Part shown: piece after piece, positions 1 through 15,943 of the stretch | Layout of the letters: the number at the start of each line of letters is the position of its first letter | Position numbering within the stretch: position 1 is the first letter of the stretch | Source of the DNA: Ichthyophthirius multifiliis | Taxonomy: Eukaryota; Ciliophora; Oligohymenophorea; Hymenostomatida | Assembly: GCF_000220395.1 (NCBI RefSeq) | Contig: NW_004085923.1 | Location: 1-64,000 of the forward strand | Direction of reading: 5' to 3' | Length of the DNA: 64,000 nt | Notes under the pieces: generated by a model | What the model was told of the DNA's origin: nothing | The model's input: the letters and a program-made list of their open reading frames with translations, nothing else | Databases searched by the model: none | Made by a program: the position numbers and the translations under genes

Positions 1-1480
1 TTATAAATTATAAAATANATTTTTATTTAAATTATTCAATTCTTAAAAGATATAATAAATTTATATATAATATTTATTATATTAATAAATAATACACGTA
101 TTTTATATTTATATATAATAAAAATATCACAAAAAAAAATTCTTTTTTTCAACTAATTATATTATACTATATTTTCACCATAATTTATTATATTATAATT
201 ATTTCTTGTTTAATTTTAGTTGACTATTTACAATATATTACTATAATTATTATTTTCTTATTAATTATATTATATGTTTTATGAATTTCGTAAGCTTTAA
301 TTGTATTAAAATGCATTTAATTTATTTCTATGATGCTACTTAAGCATGTTTTCCATATTCTATTATATATTTGCATTTTATTATATGTTCTATTTTTAAT
401 TTGATATATTTTCTACTTATTAAGATGATGATATAATCTAATCAATAGCTAAAAAATATAATTTATTTAAAAAAGTTAAAAATATATTATTTTTTATTTT
501 TTTGAATTATTTTCTTATTTATAATAAAAATATTTTATCAGTTTCTTTTTATTATGTAATTGTGTTTAAAGTTCTTTTTAGATAAACATTAAAGTTCTAT
601 TTTATATTTAATTTATTTATTTCATATTAATATTATTAAAATACTTTAAATTTAAAATTAAAATCCTATAATATTGGTTTTTATTATTTTTTATTATCTT
701 CTATAATTTATTAGTTATTTTTTTTTATAAAATATATTATTTAAATCCCATTTTTTTTTAATTTTATTTATATTTTTTTTTATAAACAAAATTAATATTT
801 TATGATTGTATTTTTTAATTAAAACAAAGGCAAAAATTAATTAAAATTGTTTATACAAATTGAAAAACTTGAAAATAATATAAAGTTTATTCTTTAAATT
901 AGGAAATATGGTAGAATTTTAATTAACTTGGGGGTATTAAATAAATTGTAATTAGTTAATTGCTAATAAAAAATAACATTTTTACTTTTTAAAATACTGA
1001 AAAATATATATTTTTATGTAAAAAAAAAGATAAAAAGAAAAAAATAATTAAATATGAAATATTTTAAAATTTAGAAGAACATATAAAAAATATAAATTAA
1101 TTATAAATAAAAATTTTATAAAATACTAATTATATAAAATATTTAAATAATAATTTTATAATTATTAATATATATATGTAAAAAAATCATATTTTAATAT
1201 ATAAGAAAATAAACCATTACATATAAAAATATAATCGAATATTTATTTAATAAATATAAATAAATTTCATATAAAAATGTAATATTATATATATTAAAAT
1301 AATAAAAAAAATTAGTAAATAAATTTAATATTTTATTTGTATAAAATAAATAACATTATATATATATGTAATATAATAAATTATATGAATTTTTAATATA
1401 TATATTATAAATATTTATATATATATAATTTTATATATACATCTATATATATTTACAATTATATTTTTATTTCATATCAA
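1..1480. other. A+T-rich spacer, no gene seen
   Basis: Almost pure A/T with many short poly-A and poly-T runs and TA dinucleotide stretches. One ambiguous base (n) lies at position 18. I could not find a reading frame in the ciliate code with protein-like composition on either strand. It ends at the start codon of the prenyl synthase gene and presumably carries its promoter. Confidence 0.6.
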
Positions 1481-2801
1481 ATGGATTCAAAATCCCTTAA
1501 TGAAAATAAAAATATTAATTAAAGCTATTCTTAATTAATAAAAATTTTCTAAAAATATATATCTTACTTTGAAACTTCTCAAGCTTTACAGAAAATAATA
1601 GAAAATTAAATAAACGAAAATTCAAAAATAGCTTAGTATTCTCAATGTTTTAAATATTGCGGACAAAATTATAATAAAGATGACTTATAAAAAGTAAAAT
1701 AAACTAAAAAAAATATAATTCATAAAATAATAAAAAGTCTATTTGTGACCCTATATGGGAAATATTATAAAGAGGGGGAAAAAGAATTCGTGTAATAATA
1801 TGCGCTTTAATTTCTGAAGCATTAGGAAAATCATTTGTAAATTATAAAAAATTAACATAAATAAATAAAAAAGGATGATGTAATAGAAATCGCAGCTTTT
1901 ATTGAAATTTTACACAATTGTTCATTAATAATTGATGATATAGAAGATAATAGGTACATATTTAAATCAAAAAATATATATATATATATACATTAAAAGT
2001 TAAATGAGAAGATAAAAGCCTACAATTCATTTAATTTATGGCACTGATATAAGTATTAATGCAGGAAATTATGGATATTTTGCCAGTTTTAATTATTTTT
2101 TATAATCAACTAATTATCCAGATGATAAATTAATATAATTGACTAAAATATATTTTTAAGAAATGACTTAATTACATTTGGGTTAGGCTTTTGATATTTA
2201 ATGGCACAAAAATGCATATTAAAATATATTTCCTTCCGAAGAATAATATATATAAATGATAATAAATAAAACAGGAGCCTTACTTAGAATGATGGTAAGG
2301 TTTATTTGCGTTGTATTTGAAATAAAAGACCTAGTATTAGTTGAAAATCTATCTATTTTTGCGGAAAATATAGGAACAGCATTTTAAATATAGGATGATA
2401 TAATAAATATATAATCTGAAACATACCAAGAACTAAAAGGGATGTTAGGAGAAGATATATACGAGGTATTTTTTTAATAAATTTTTATTTAAAAACTAAA
2501 GAAAAAATAAAAAAATAAGGGAAAAATTACATTAATGGTTATATATTGTATATAAAAGCTTAATGAATTATAAAAAAAAGAGTTTTTAGACATCCTATTG
2601 GGAAAAACTTTAGATTAAGAAAAAATCAGAAAAGCTATTTGTTATTTAGTTGATTCGGGAAGTATTGAATATGCGAAAAAAATGGCTTGTAAATTTAAAG
2701 ATTAAGCTTTTTAAAATATTCAATAATGCTTTTTAAAAGAGACTGAAGCTAAAAATAGTCTTATTTAATTAATAGAATATATCATTAAAAGATAATTTTG
2801 A
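1481..2801 (+). CDS. Polyprenyl (geranylgeranyl/farnesyl-type) diphosphate synthase
   Basis: This trans-prenyltransferase condenses isopentenyl diphosphate with allylic diphosphates to make C15/C20 isoprenoid precursors. Five exons are joined by four GT-AG introns at 1694-1737, 1837-1873, 1954-1999 and 2466-2519. Removing them leaves exactly 380 codons ending in TGA. Landmarks: GGKRIR; the first aspartate-rich motif DDIEDN at 1934-1951; RRQKPTIHLIYG with SINAGNY (substrate-binding region of GGPP synthases); and the second Asp motif as DDIIN at 2394-2408. The length fits the family. Chain length (GGPP or FPP) cannot be fixed by eye, but the SINAGNY context looks most like GGPP synthase. About 35 internal TAA/TAG codons are read as Gln. 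The chosen ATG is the only one upstream of exon 1 that keeps the frame; the first 60 residues are Q/N-rich and divergent. Confidence 0.9.
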
Positions 2802-2820
2802 TTAAAAAAAAAAAAAAAAG

Positions 2821-2851
<31 letters not shown>

Positions 2852-2857
2852 AAATAT

Positions 2858-2897
<40 letters not shown>

Positions 2898-3900
2898 CCT
2901 TTTTTTTTTTTTTTTTTTCCCTTTTTTTTATTCTTAAAATTTTATTTAATATATATATTTTATTTTTTTTCAGTATTATTATACATTATTTATATTTTTT
3001 GAAATCTTTATCTGATTTTTTAAATAATATAAACAAATATATATTAAAATTAGAAATTATATACTTTTATTTATTTATGGGTTATATTTTTTTTTCTTTT
3101 ATTTTTATTTAAATTAATATAATAATTATTATTTTAAATAGACTTTTTATGTATTCTCTGTAATTTATTTATAATATATATAATATCTAAACTATACTAA
3201 CTTTATTTTCTTCTCTCATAATCAAACAATAATGCATCTTTTATTGTATTAATTAAAAAATAATACCTTTTTTATTTATATAGTTTTTTTTTATATAAAT
3301 TGAATGTTATTATTAATATAAGAAAACAAATAAATTATTTAATGGATATTAATTTATTAAATTTAAAAAAAAAATATTTTTAAAACTCACAGAGAATTTT
3401 TATGATTTTTTGTTTGGTTAAATCAAAGAATTTCATTATATTTATTATTCTATTAAATCCTTATATAAAATATAATTTGATTTCTGTGTTTAAATATTAA
3501 TTATATTATTTATCTATTTATATTCCTTTAATTTTATTTAATGAATTTTATATTGTTTTAATTAATAATTTTAAGTATATTATTAGAAATAGGATATTCT
3601 TTAATTTTTAAATCAATTATTTTATCTTTATTATAAATTTTAATAATAAAATTAAATTAATTATATATTACTTTTTTTTTTTTTAGATATAATCATATTT
3701 TTTATAATAATATATAATATTTTTATTAATATATAATTATATTAAATACACAATTTTAAAAAATGATTATTTTTTTCAATTATATAAAAAGTAAAGTTAA
3801 AAGATATATATATATATATATATATAGTAAACAAAACCTAACATTACTTAATATAATTTAATTTAATAATAATAATTTTTATATATAATAATGGGAAAAA
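2802..3900. other. Spacer with long poly-T and TA tracts
   Basis: Tail-to-tail spacer between the prenyl synthase (+) and the kinase (-). It holds several T runs of 10 or more (2819-2846, 2883-2928), a TA microsatellite near 2862-2882 and another near 3805-3826. No protein-like frame was found. The T-only runs right after the stop may relate to 3' end formation, which is a guess. Confidence 0.55.
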
Positions 3901-6389
<2,489 letters not shown>

Positions 6390-6695
6390 TATTAAAAAAT
6401 TCAAATGAATATTTTTAAATATATAAATAAAATTATAATTATATATTTTTTTTTTTTTTCGAATATAATATATATTTTCTTTTATTTTTTTTTTTATTTT
6501 TTTTTTTCTAATTAATGGTTTATTATTATATAATTTGATTTTAAAGATGAAATTATTAATTTATAAAATGCTTATTTTATTTATTATAAAAAATTAAACA
6601 TAACAAAAAAAAAAAAAGCGAAATTTAATATATAATAAAATATTAAACATGAATAATTAAAAAAAAAAAAAAAAGAAAAAAAAAAAAGATAAATA
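6390..6695. other. Spacer upstream of kinase, downstream of cyclase
   Basis: A/T-only spacer with several long A and T runs. Nothing gene-like is visible. It must contain the promoter of the kinase and the 3' end signal of the cyclase, but no motif can be named. Confidence 0.5.
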
Positions 6696-8771
6696 TCATT
6701 TTTCTGTTAATTCCCTATATCCTTCCCAATTATCCGGTGCTTAAAACCCATTTTACTTCATAACTTGAATTAAAGTTTATATCGGTCCATCATCTTAGAC
6801 TAATTCTTTTGCTTTTTCCATTTTTTATTTACATATCATCCACTACCCATCTAAATAATAAAAAAATGCATCATTAAATAATTCTATAAATTGTTCATTT
6901 CTTCCCTCAAATGCCATTCTGAGATCTTTATTTTCTTAAATATACATATTAACATCCCATTCACATTACCTATTTATTACTTCTGACACAAGGTCAATGA
7001 TTTCATTTTTTTTATATAGGCAATCATAATATTTATCCTATTTACTCAAAGTAGGATCCCCATTCTTCGAAGCAGGCAAATTATTTACATTAATATCCAC
7101 TGTATAAAGCCCTATTGGTCTTTATGATCCTTTTACATTCACTCTATCAATCTATCTTGCAATATTCTACATTTTCGGTGAGAAAAGTTCATATAAATCC
7201 GATGAAATAAGCAATGGGACTCCATATTATTTAGTTGCAGCCTCTAACCTTGACGCCATATTAACATTAGGACTTAAATAAGACGCATCTATTTTAAATT
7301 AAGAGCCTATAGCCCCTTCTATACCCCATCCAATATGCAATCCGAATCCCATTTTGACTTTATAATTCTCCAGTCTACTCTAAAGTCTCTTATCATTCCT
7401 ATACTCGAGAATTTGCTATTCTCTATTCAACTTAACGTTAATTTTAAGAAATGAAATAACTGCCAAATCACATAAAATCTAGATATAAACCTCGTCATTA
7501 AATACAAGTGAATTATCCTCCTCTTTAATCATATATTTATCCTCTCTAAGCTTCCAAACTAGCAAAAAAGCGTCACCTATATTCTTATTAGCTGCCCCCA
7601 AATACCTATCTACCACCATATGGACAATTTCTCCTATATTATTCACAAAAATCATTACATCTTCCTATAAAACTTCTGTTGCGTCTGTAAAATTTCGGAT
7701 ATCGCAAAATCCATATATTGCGCTTTTCTTTTTTCCAGGAATCATAGGGTTTACATCTCCTGTATTAGTCATATTACTGGCTATAATTTCACTCCCGGCA
7801 TCCCCGAATCCCAACGCAAGTAAAGTTCCGATTTTTATAATCGCGTTTTCTATTATTATAGTCTCATATTATTAGTCTTAAATAATCAGCTCTTGGTCTT
7901 TAGAAGATAAAGGGTTATTTGCAATTTAAATTACTTTATCTCGCATTCTTTCTATAGGGATCAAGACTAAATCATTTGCATCTTTTGCGAATAATAAGGC
8001 CCCTACCGTCAATAATATACATACGAAAATAATTCTTCCTAAAGAAAGGCATGCACTTAATACTGCTAAAGGCGCTATATTTAAAAATCCCTGTATTAGT
8101 TTCTAATCAGAAGTCATACCTTTTAAAACATTGTCATATTCCATTTAATCTTCTTTATTGGGGTGGTTTTACAAATATAAGTCTATGTTTAATTCATATC
8201 CGATCCCTTCTTTTTCCTCATCTCGGATATAATCGAATATTGTCAAGTTAAAATTATTTATATAAGACAAAGGAATCCTCAAAAATACAATAGGAGTAAT
8301 TAAATTCATATGTTATTTAACTATAGTATCGAATTATAATTGAATTTCATATCTAGTAGATTTCATTTCGGTTATTAATTTTAATTATTAACAAGCTAAA
8401 TCCATTGTAATAGGTTCTTCAAAATAATAAGCAGCTGAAAAAAGAGGCATAATAAATAAAAGTAATAATACAATAATTATTACTCTTTAAGTTGTTAAGT
8501 CAGCTAATTTTTTTGAAACTACTGATTGTTTTACTTTATATTTATTTTTATTTTACTATTTTTTATTTTTAATAAAAAAAAAATTATTTTTTTATACATT
8601 TGTGTTTGATGTATTATCTTAATTTTTAAAATATTCATCCATTTTAATACTTAATTTTTTAGTACTAGACACATTATTAGTATTTTCTTGAATTATTTTA
8701 TTCATAATAATCTATGGAGAATCATTATTATTATTGCTATTGATATAATTACTGTTTATATTATTAGTGTA

Positions 8772-8825
<54 letters not shown>

Positions 8826-9108
8826 TTTATTATATTTATAATTATTATTATCATTATTTTTATTATCTTCATTATTTTTTTTTTTATTATTTTTATTTTT
8901 ACTTATTTTGTCTTTTTTAATATTCTCTTCACATTTATTGTTATTTTATTAAGGAAAAATTTTCTTCTTTTTCTTTCTTCTTTCTTCTAAATTTTTTTAA
9001 GTTTTATTCGAAGTTTATTAATTCTATTATTAAAGAAGAGCTGCCTTATATAATTTAACAATTCTTACAAGTCTAACTAATCTTATAAATCTTCTTCCTG
9101 ATCTAAAT

Positions 9109-9155
<47 letters not shown>

Positions 9156-10688
9156 CTATATATATATATATATCTATATAAGTATATATTTTATTTATAA
9201 TTAATAACCTTCTAGTTATTTTAGAAGCACTTCCTTCTTTAGATAAATCAACAGTACTGTTATCATATTATCCAAAAAATATTATTGATTATAACACATG
9301 AATATCCATAATCAAAGATATAGTAGAAATAGTATCTAGAAAGAAAAAGAATGACAGAAAATATTTTGGCCTTATTATCATCGCAGTTATTACTTCACAT
9401 GTAAAAATCAAGAAAGCTATAACTGTGAAAAAATCAAAAACTATATCTGCCCTATTATCAAAGGCTATAATTCTTATATCATCTCCAAAAAGTGCATAAG
9501 CAGTAGTTAAATTTATTACTACTGAGGTAAAATTGCTATTTAAAAATTAATATAACGTAGGATGTTTTTCCATTATTTTTTTTTCCTCACTTTCTTCTTC
9601 ATCTTTAAAAATTTAATTTTGACTTTAAATTTATTTATCCCCAAATTTACTTTCTATTTATGCAAAGGAACTAATTTCTCCTTCATTTTTTTAACTTTCT
9701 ATTTAGGATTCTTATCTTTAAATTTTCTAATCTTAAATTAATTAAGAAAGTTGAGGGTTTATTTTTTTTCGAATTTCAAGATAAGGGACATTTTAATCTA
9801 CTTTTTTTTTTTTTTTTACTTTTTTTTTTTTTTTTTTACTTTTTTTAATTTCTTTAACTTTCTTCTTATTATTATTTATTTTCTTCATTTTTATTTTATA
9901 ATCTATCTTAATTTTCTAATTTTTACCCTTCATTTTTAATTTCTATAAATTAATTTTTAGAATTATCTATTATATTTATTTTTATATTACTTTCAACTAA
10001 TTCCTATTGGTTATTTTATAAAAGAATATCTTATTATTTACAATTTATACTATATTATTTGACTAAATTATTATTATTATCTATTGAAAAAAATTAAAAA
10101 AAAAATTATATATAAATAATTTATTTATTTTTAAAAAAAGGACCTTTATTTGATTATTCAGAAAAATTTTCTTATTTTTTTAAATTATAAAACATATTTA
10201 TATTTTAATTTTCTAAATTTTTTATGTTATCACTTTATTATTTAAATTAATTAAGTTCTATTTTCATAAAATCTTATTCTATTTTTTAATTAGCCATACT
10301 TTAATCTGATAAAAAAGTAAACTTTATATTTAATTTTTAATTTTTTTTTATAAAGAAAATATGTGGTATTAATTACATTAACTAATTAAATTTATTAGCT
10401 TAAACATTCACTATCTTAAATATTATTTTACATTTAAATTTATTTTTCTTGTTATAAATATTAATCATTTTTTTAAGACTACAATAATAAATTACTTTCA
10501 GGATTTACTTTTAATGTACTATTTTTCTATAAAGATTCCTTTTATTGGTTACTTTTTTAACTTTTATTTTCATTATTATTTATTGCAAAAAATTTATCAG
10601 GGGTAGTGATTAAATTATTCATAGCAAATAAATAATCTTAAATTTCATCTTCTTTACAAAAATTACCTTCCTCAGTATTTATTTGCAT
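6696..10688 (-). CDS. Voltage-sensor/class III adenylyl cyclase fusion (ACalpha-like)
   Basis: Makes cAMP from ATP at a membrane. Order: Q-rich cytosolic N-terminus from MQINTEEG; four-helix voltage sensor (S1 near 9520, S2 SDIVFDFF-like near 9420, S3 near 9330, S4 RRFIRLVRLVRIVK at 9050-9102 with Arg/Lys every third residue); Asn/Lys-rich linker with an (ATT)n tract; two more membrane helices flanking a ~130-residue loop (about 8470 and 8010); class III cyclase domain. Catalytic landmarks are FCDIRNFTD (metal Asp, ~7700), GDAFLLVW (second Asp, ~7560) and KIDASYLSPNVNMASRLEAAT (substrate region, ~7290). The block after the last of these resembles apicomplexan ACalpha. Introns at 9103-9208 (interrupts S4 coding, contains an AT microsatellite) and probably 8556-8597. 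The loop lacks a clear GYGD filter. The frame in the K-rich stretch 9780-9850 is uncertain. Confidence 0.85.
8769..8826 (+). repeat. (ATT)n tract in the cyclase linker
   Basis: About 18 ATT units. In the cyclase reading frame on the minus strand this is an Asn run within the Asn/Lys-rich linker between the voltage sensor and the next membrane helix. Confidence 0.8.
9112..9181. repeat. AT dinucleotide microsatellite within a cyclase intron
   Basis: A run of AT repeats with few interruptions. It lies wholly inside the 106-nt intron 9103-9208 that splits the S4 coding region, which makes this intron about twice the usual length here. Confidence 0.8.
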
Positions 10689-11304
10689 ATTTTTTTATTT
10701 TATTATATAAGTTATATATATAATTATAAGTATATATGTTATTTTTTTTTATTAATAATCATCAAAAAAAAATAAAAAAAATAAAAAATATATAAAAATT
10801 ATTTTATTTTTATTTTTCACGATTATAATTAAATAATAATAAAATTAATAAAATTACTTAAAATTACTTAATTATATAAAGATAAAAATAAATATATATA
10901 TAAAAAATTATATATATAAATAAATAAATATATATATATTTATATATATTTCTATATATATATATATATAAAAATTTAAATATATAAATACATATATATT
11001 AATAAAAATTTAAATAATATTATCAAAATTTAAATCTTAATTTATTAATATTTTAAATTATATTATTTATAATTAAAAAGATATATTTTAATAAAAAGTA
11101 AAAAAATATTATAAATGATTATATATATCTTAATTATATATTTAATATCATTATCTAACTAATAAAATTTATGTTAAAACTGTTAAATATGTGATTAGGT
11201 CACTACATAATGTTAAAAATGTAATTAAGGTTTTTTTTTATAAAATAATCAATGTATATAAATACTTCCTTAACATGACAATTGTTTAATAGTCTAAAAT
11301 AATA
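10689..11304. promoter_or_regulatory. Divergent spacer shared by cyclase and Cys-rich gene
   Basis: Head-to-head intergenic region between the cyclase start (-) and the Cys-rich membrane protein (+). It is A/T-only with TA tracts at about 10890-10980. It must hold both promoters; no specific element can be named. The first exon of the Cys-rich gene may lie in its right-hand end. Confidence 0.4.
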
Positions 11305-13164
11305 TGTAAATATAATAAAAAATAAAATAATAATAAAAAAAAAAAGATGTCAGTATTGCAAAATCGGTTATTATAAAAATAGACAAAACAATTGTGTATT
11401 ATTTACAAGATCTACTTCTTCTTGTTCTTTGATAAAGTTTTTTTTTTTAATTAAAACAAAAAATACTTAATAATTTTTTTAAAAAAATAGTCATATAGGA
11501 CCTACTGGTGATTGCTTAACTACTCAAGAAATAGCCATATAAACTTAAATTAACAATTAATAATTTTTATATTGTGAAAACCTAACATTATATAAATAAT
11601 AATTATAATAAATATGCATGTTATGCTAAAATTATTCCCCAAATCCCCTTTATAATTGCGATTTATGCATTTTTGATTAAGTTTAATAGTAATTAAAATG
11701 CTTAAGGTGCGTATATCCTTATATATTGAATTAATATACTCTAAAATGTGAACTACCTATGAAAAATTGTTTAAGAATGTAACCTTTTTCTCTACAAACT
11801 AATACTTTTTCATGTGAAAAATGCCAAAGAGGTTACTATTTTGACCAAATACAATGTTCTAAATGCATATAAAACTGTATTGAATGCGAAAACAATTTTT
11901 CCTGTATAACATGTGAGCCATATTTAGTTTATTAAAACGAATATTGCCAAAAAGACATTAATTTATAATTTTTATTAAATATATAAACTTTAAAATAACT
12001 CTATTAGTCTATTTAAGTTCAATATAGTGAATTTACAGGAATAGAAAACTCGTTTCCTATATATGAATTGCGAAATATATAAAATTTTGCAAATAATTTT
12101 AAAGAATGTTTCAGTTCTTAACGATCTAATTCTTTTTATTAAACTTGTAATTGTTTTTAAGATTTCAAAGGAGCAAGATGTTAATTCGATATTACTAAAA
12201 AAAACTTTATAAATGAAAGATTAGATAATTTATGGAAAAGATTTATAAGATTATTTGATTAAAATTGGTTTAATAATAATGAAAATAGGGAATTTTTTTT
12301 AAAAATATTAGCTTTTTATGGAGAAAATGGAGATATTATGCAGGATATTATGCTTTAATAAATTAATAATTTTTTAGAAAATTCAAACTTTATTTAACTC
12401 TATTAAAACTTTTAGTAATTCGGATTAATAAGTAAAATATATTATATATTATATGTTATTTATTATATTATATATATATATATATTATTTTATATATATA
12501 CATATATATATATTTACATATATATTTATTTTTTATTTAAAATAAAAGATTGGTTTACTCTCGAAAATATTGAATAAAAAATAAATTATGAATTTTTTAT
12601 ATATTTCTTAAATTAATATCTAGATTTTTTAAACAAATCATAATCTCAATTTTCCAATTTAAATTTTATTTTAAGATTAAATGACTTAATAAATAATCAA
12701 TTATAACTTATAATTAATAATATTTAATAAAATAATCTCTAATCATATATTACATTCATAAAAACAATTAAAATAGAAATATATGCTAGAAAATATACAA
12801 TAAATGCCTAATAAACGCCTTCGTTTTTTTCGTTAAATTCTCCTCTATCAACCATATTGCAAAACGACGCTAAAAACATCCTCTAATTTTATAATTTTGA
12901 AGAATTGTAAACCTAATGTTTATATACTTCATATGTAGATTACCCTTATATTTTTATTTCAAAACCTACCTAATAATACCTATCTTAAAAAAATCAATAA
13001 CATAACAGTTTAAATTCAATTTTTTATTTATAAATAATCTAAACATCATACAACAGGTATAATAAAAATATATAATTTAATTTATATGTTTAAAAAATTA
13101 TAAAGAAAAAAATATAAATATGAATATATATTAAAAAAATTAAAAAAAATAATATATAAATAAT

Positions 13165-13203
<39 letters not shown>

Positions 13204-14459
13204 ATTATTATATTTTTTAGATATTATAAATTGGATAATAATGTCAATTCTCCTATAATCACAGTTTAACTATAGTTCTAATAAAATTAATAAAATGATA
13301 AGATAAATTTCTCATTTAATACTTAATATGGTGGTTAATTTGCTATTCTTATTCCTTTATTCAGATATCATATATATTCTAAAAACGAGAATTAGATAAC
13401 AAAAATTACTTGTAAAATTAAAGAAGGAAATTTATGGTCAGATTCTGAAATTCACGGTGTCCTCTAACATTTAACTTAGGTATGTGAATAGTATGTTATT
13501 TGTTTTTACGATTTTAATTTTGATTTTGTTAACGAAAAATAATTTGCTTATTTTTTGGAATTAATAGACCCTCCTTAAAAAACAAAGCCAAGTTTTTTTT
13601 TTGTTTTAATATAATTAAATATATATTATATATATAGATTTATTATAAAAATATGACTCTTCTTATTTTATTTCATCCGGATTTTTTATACCTTTATCAA
13701 TCTTAATCATTTTTACTATAAGTATAATAGTATTTACATAGATTCCTGTTTTAAACTAAGGAAAAATACTCCGAAAAAAAATAAAAATGCAAGAAGAAAA
13801 CATAAACTAATTCTAAACGGACTCAGAAAAGACTGAAAGAGAAAAAAATATAAAATAAATTTACAATATAAATTATTAAGAAGAAATTTAAATGGATCCT
13901 TTAATGTCTTTACATTTTTACAGTGTAATGCACACATAAAATATGTAGTATAAAATTCAAAAATTATCAATAATATCAATGTAATGGCTTTTTATGTCTA
14001 CTATAATTTCAATATTTATATATTATTTAGAATGGGTAATTTATTAAAAAATATTAACTTTTTTATATTCTTTAATTATTTCACTGATTATAAATTATGT
14101 ATATGGAGCATTATCTATTCTTTTTAGAATGGATAGAGATGGAACATAAAAGTATATATAATATATATAAATATATTATATTTTTTTTAATAAAAACAAG
14201 AATACATTATTCGTATATAATATTTTATATATTAACATTCATTTTTCTAATTGCAATTTAAATAAGTGCAATGGGCTTTTATGTAGGAGAAATATAATAA
14301 AATTGGCATGTAATAGGATTTATTATATTATTAATAATTGATAATGTAATATTTGATATAATTTTTTCAATAATTTTATTAGATATATGTAATAAAAATA
14401 AATAATAATTTTACTTAATTTCTAAAATAATAAGATTTAAAGGATTTTATGAAATATGA
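11305..14459 (+). CDS. Cys-rich multi-pass membrane protein (growth-factor-receptor-like repeats)
   Basis: The first third has regularly spaced Cys pairs (CxxC, CEKCQRGYYFD, CSKC, CIECENNFSCITC), the pattern of furin/GFR-type cysteine repeats common in ciliate surface proteins. The middle is unrecognised. A segment EIHGVLQHLTQVCEQ near 13460 faintly recalls a GPS autoproteolysis site. The C-terminal ~260 residues hold about five hydrophobic helices (near 13680, 14000, 14060, 14220 and 14320), then TGA. Introns: probably 11437-11490 (length divisible by three, so could be retained), 12432-12548, 13057-13220 (AT and ATT repeats), 13592-13637, 14152-14200. The start is unresolved: the Cys frame has no upstream ATG before a TGA at 11276, so an exon or indel is missing. 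The ATG at 11347 is in another frame. Likely a surface receptor-like protein; function unknown. Confidence 0.65.
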
Positions 14460-14481
14460 ATAAAATGTTAAAATTATATAA

Positions 14482-14521
<40 letters not shown>

Positions 14522-14631
14522 TATTTATTATATAATATTTATATTTAATATTAGGTAATAATATTTATATATTTATATATTGATTTTTATATATTATTAT
14601 ATATATTATTTTGTAATCAATAATAATTATT
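14460..14631. other. Short convergent spacer
   Basis: The tail-to-tail gap between two genes is A/T only, with a TA microsatellite near 14480-14520. Nothing else is seen. Confidence 0.5.
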
Positions 14632-15282
14632 TCAATTTATTTTATTATTTTACATAAATTTATCTAAGAGACTATCTAATTTATCTAAATCTTAACTTTT
14701 TTTAAAATCATACGTATTTAAAGATGTTTATTAATATTTTCCTTCATTTTTAAATGTTTCAATATTATATTTTTCTAATTCCTTTAATCTTTCTTCATTT
14801 TTTTATTTATTATATCTAAATCAAATCCTTAAGAATTTATATTTTTATCATTTTAAGAATAACTATTTATATTTTTTTATTTTTCGAATGCTTTAGAATC
14901 TCCTAAAATATTCTTAGCCGCCATATTTATAGCACTACCTACATTTTCTCTTTATATAATTTTTTCAGAGGTACCTATTCTATTTTAATATTATTAATTT
15001 TGCATTAAATTATCAATTTCTTTTGTAATTTCACTATTAATTGAAGGTATATACAAATTAGGATGAGCAATCTTAACTTTAAGAAACACCATATTAACCT
15101 AATTTAGAAATAGAAACATGTTAATTTTAAATTTTAAGTTAATCTAATATATCTAATGGAATAAATTTATTGTCAGATGCTAATGATTTTTGAATATATT
15201 ATTATTATTACAAATTTGGTTATAAAATTTTTTATTATTCTTAATAATTTGATTATTGAATTTAAAATTATTATTATTATTA

Positions 15283-15317
<35 letters not shown>

Positions 15318-15878
15318 GTTTTGTTTATAATTAATCATCAATTTCATTATTTAGTGTGTAATTATTAAAAACATTTTAATTTGATTACATATATTTAATA
15401 TCTTGATCTACTTCTATAAATTCATTATTTTTTTTATTATTAGCATTGATTCCTGGTTTATTCTTACTTAAAGCCTCTTATAATTATATTTAATATTATT
15501 TTTCTTATATTTATTTTTATTCATATTAACCTTTTAATTCTTAATACAATTTTTCTGCTTTATTTCTTTCTTCTATTGCTAAATTTGCTTGATTTTTAAC
15601 TAATTCAATTTATTATTACATCTGTATTTGTTATTATTACATTTATAGACGAAGTTCATTTAACTATGGAAGAATATCATTTTATTAATTATATAATTAA
15701 ATTTGTTGCTATTACTACATATATTATTATGGAATAATTATTGGAGGTGGCTAATATAATTAAAATCCATTTGCTGCCTAAGGAAATAAATATTAACCAT
15801 TTTAAATATTAGATTGCGGATATAATTATTAAGGCATATTATTTGCATAAATTAAAGGAGTTTATTAAACTTAATTTA

Positions 15879-15943
<65 letters not shown>

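Noticed and set aside
2798-3112. Standard-code ORF of Phe/Ile/Tyr homopolymers
   Set aside because: Translation of poly-T and TA tracts in the spacer after the prenyl synthase stop; no protein character.
8688-8990. Plus-strand poly-Ile ORF
   Set aside because: Antisense shadow of the Asn-rich linker of the cyclase encoded on the minus strand.
13734-13979. Minus-strand ORF over the Cys-rich membrane protein gene
   Set aside because: The plus strand in the ciliate code gives a better, spliced, multi-helix frame across the same bases.
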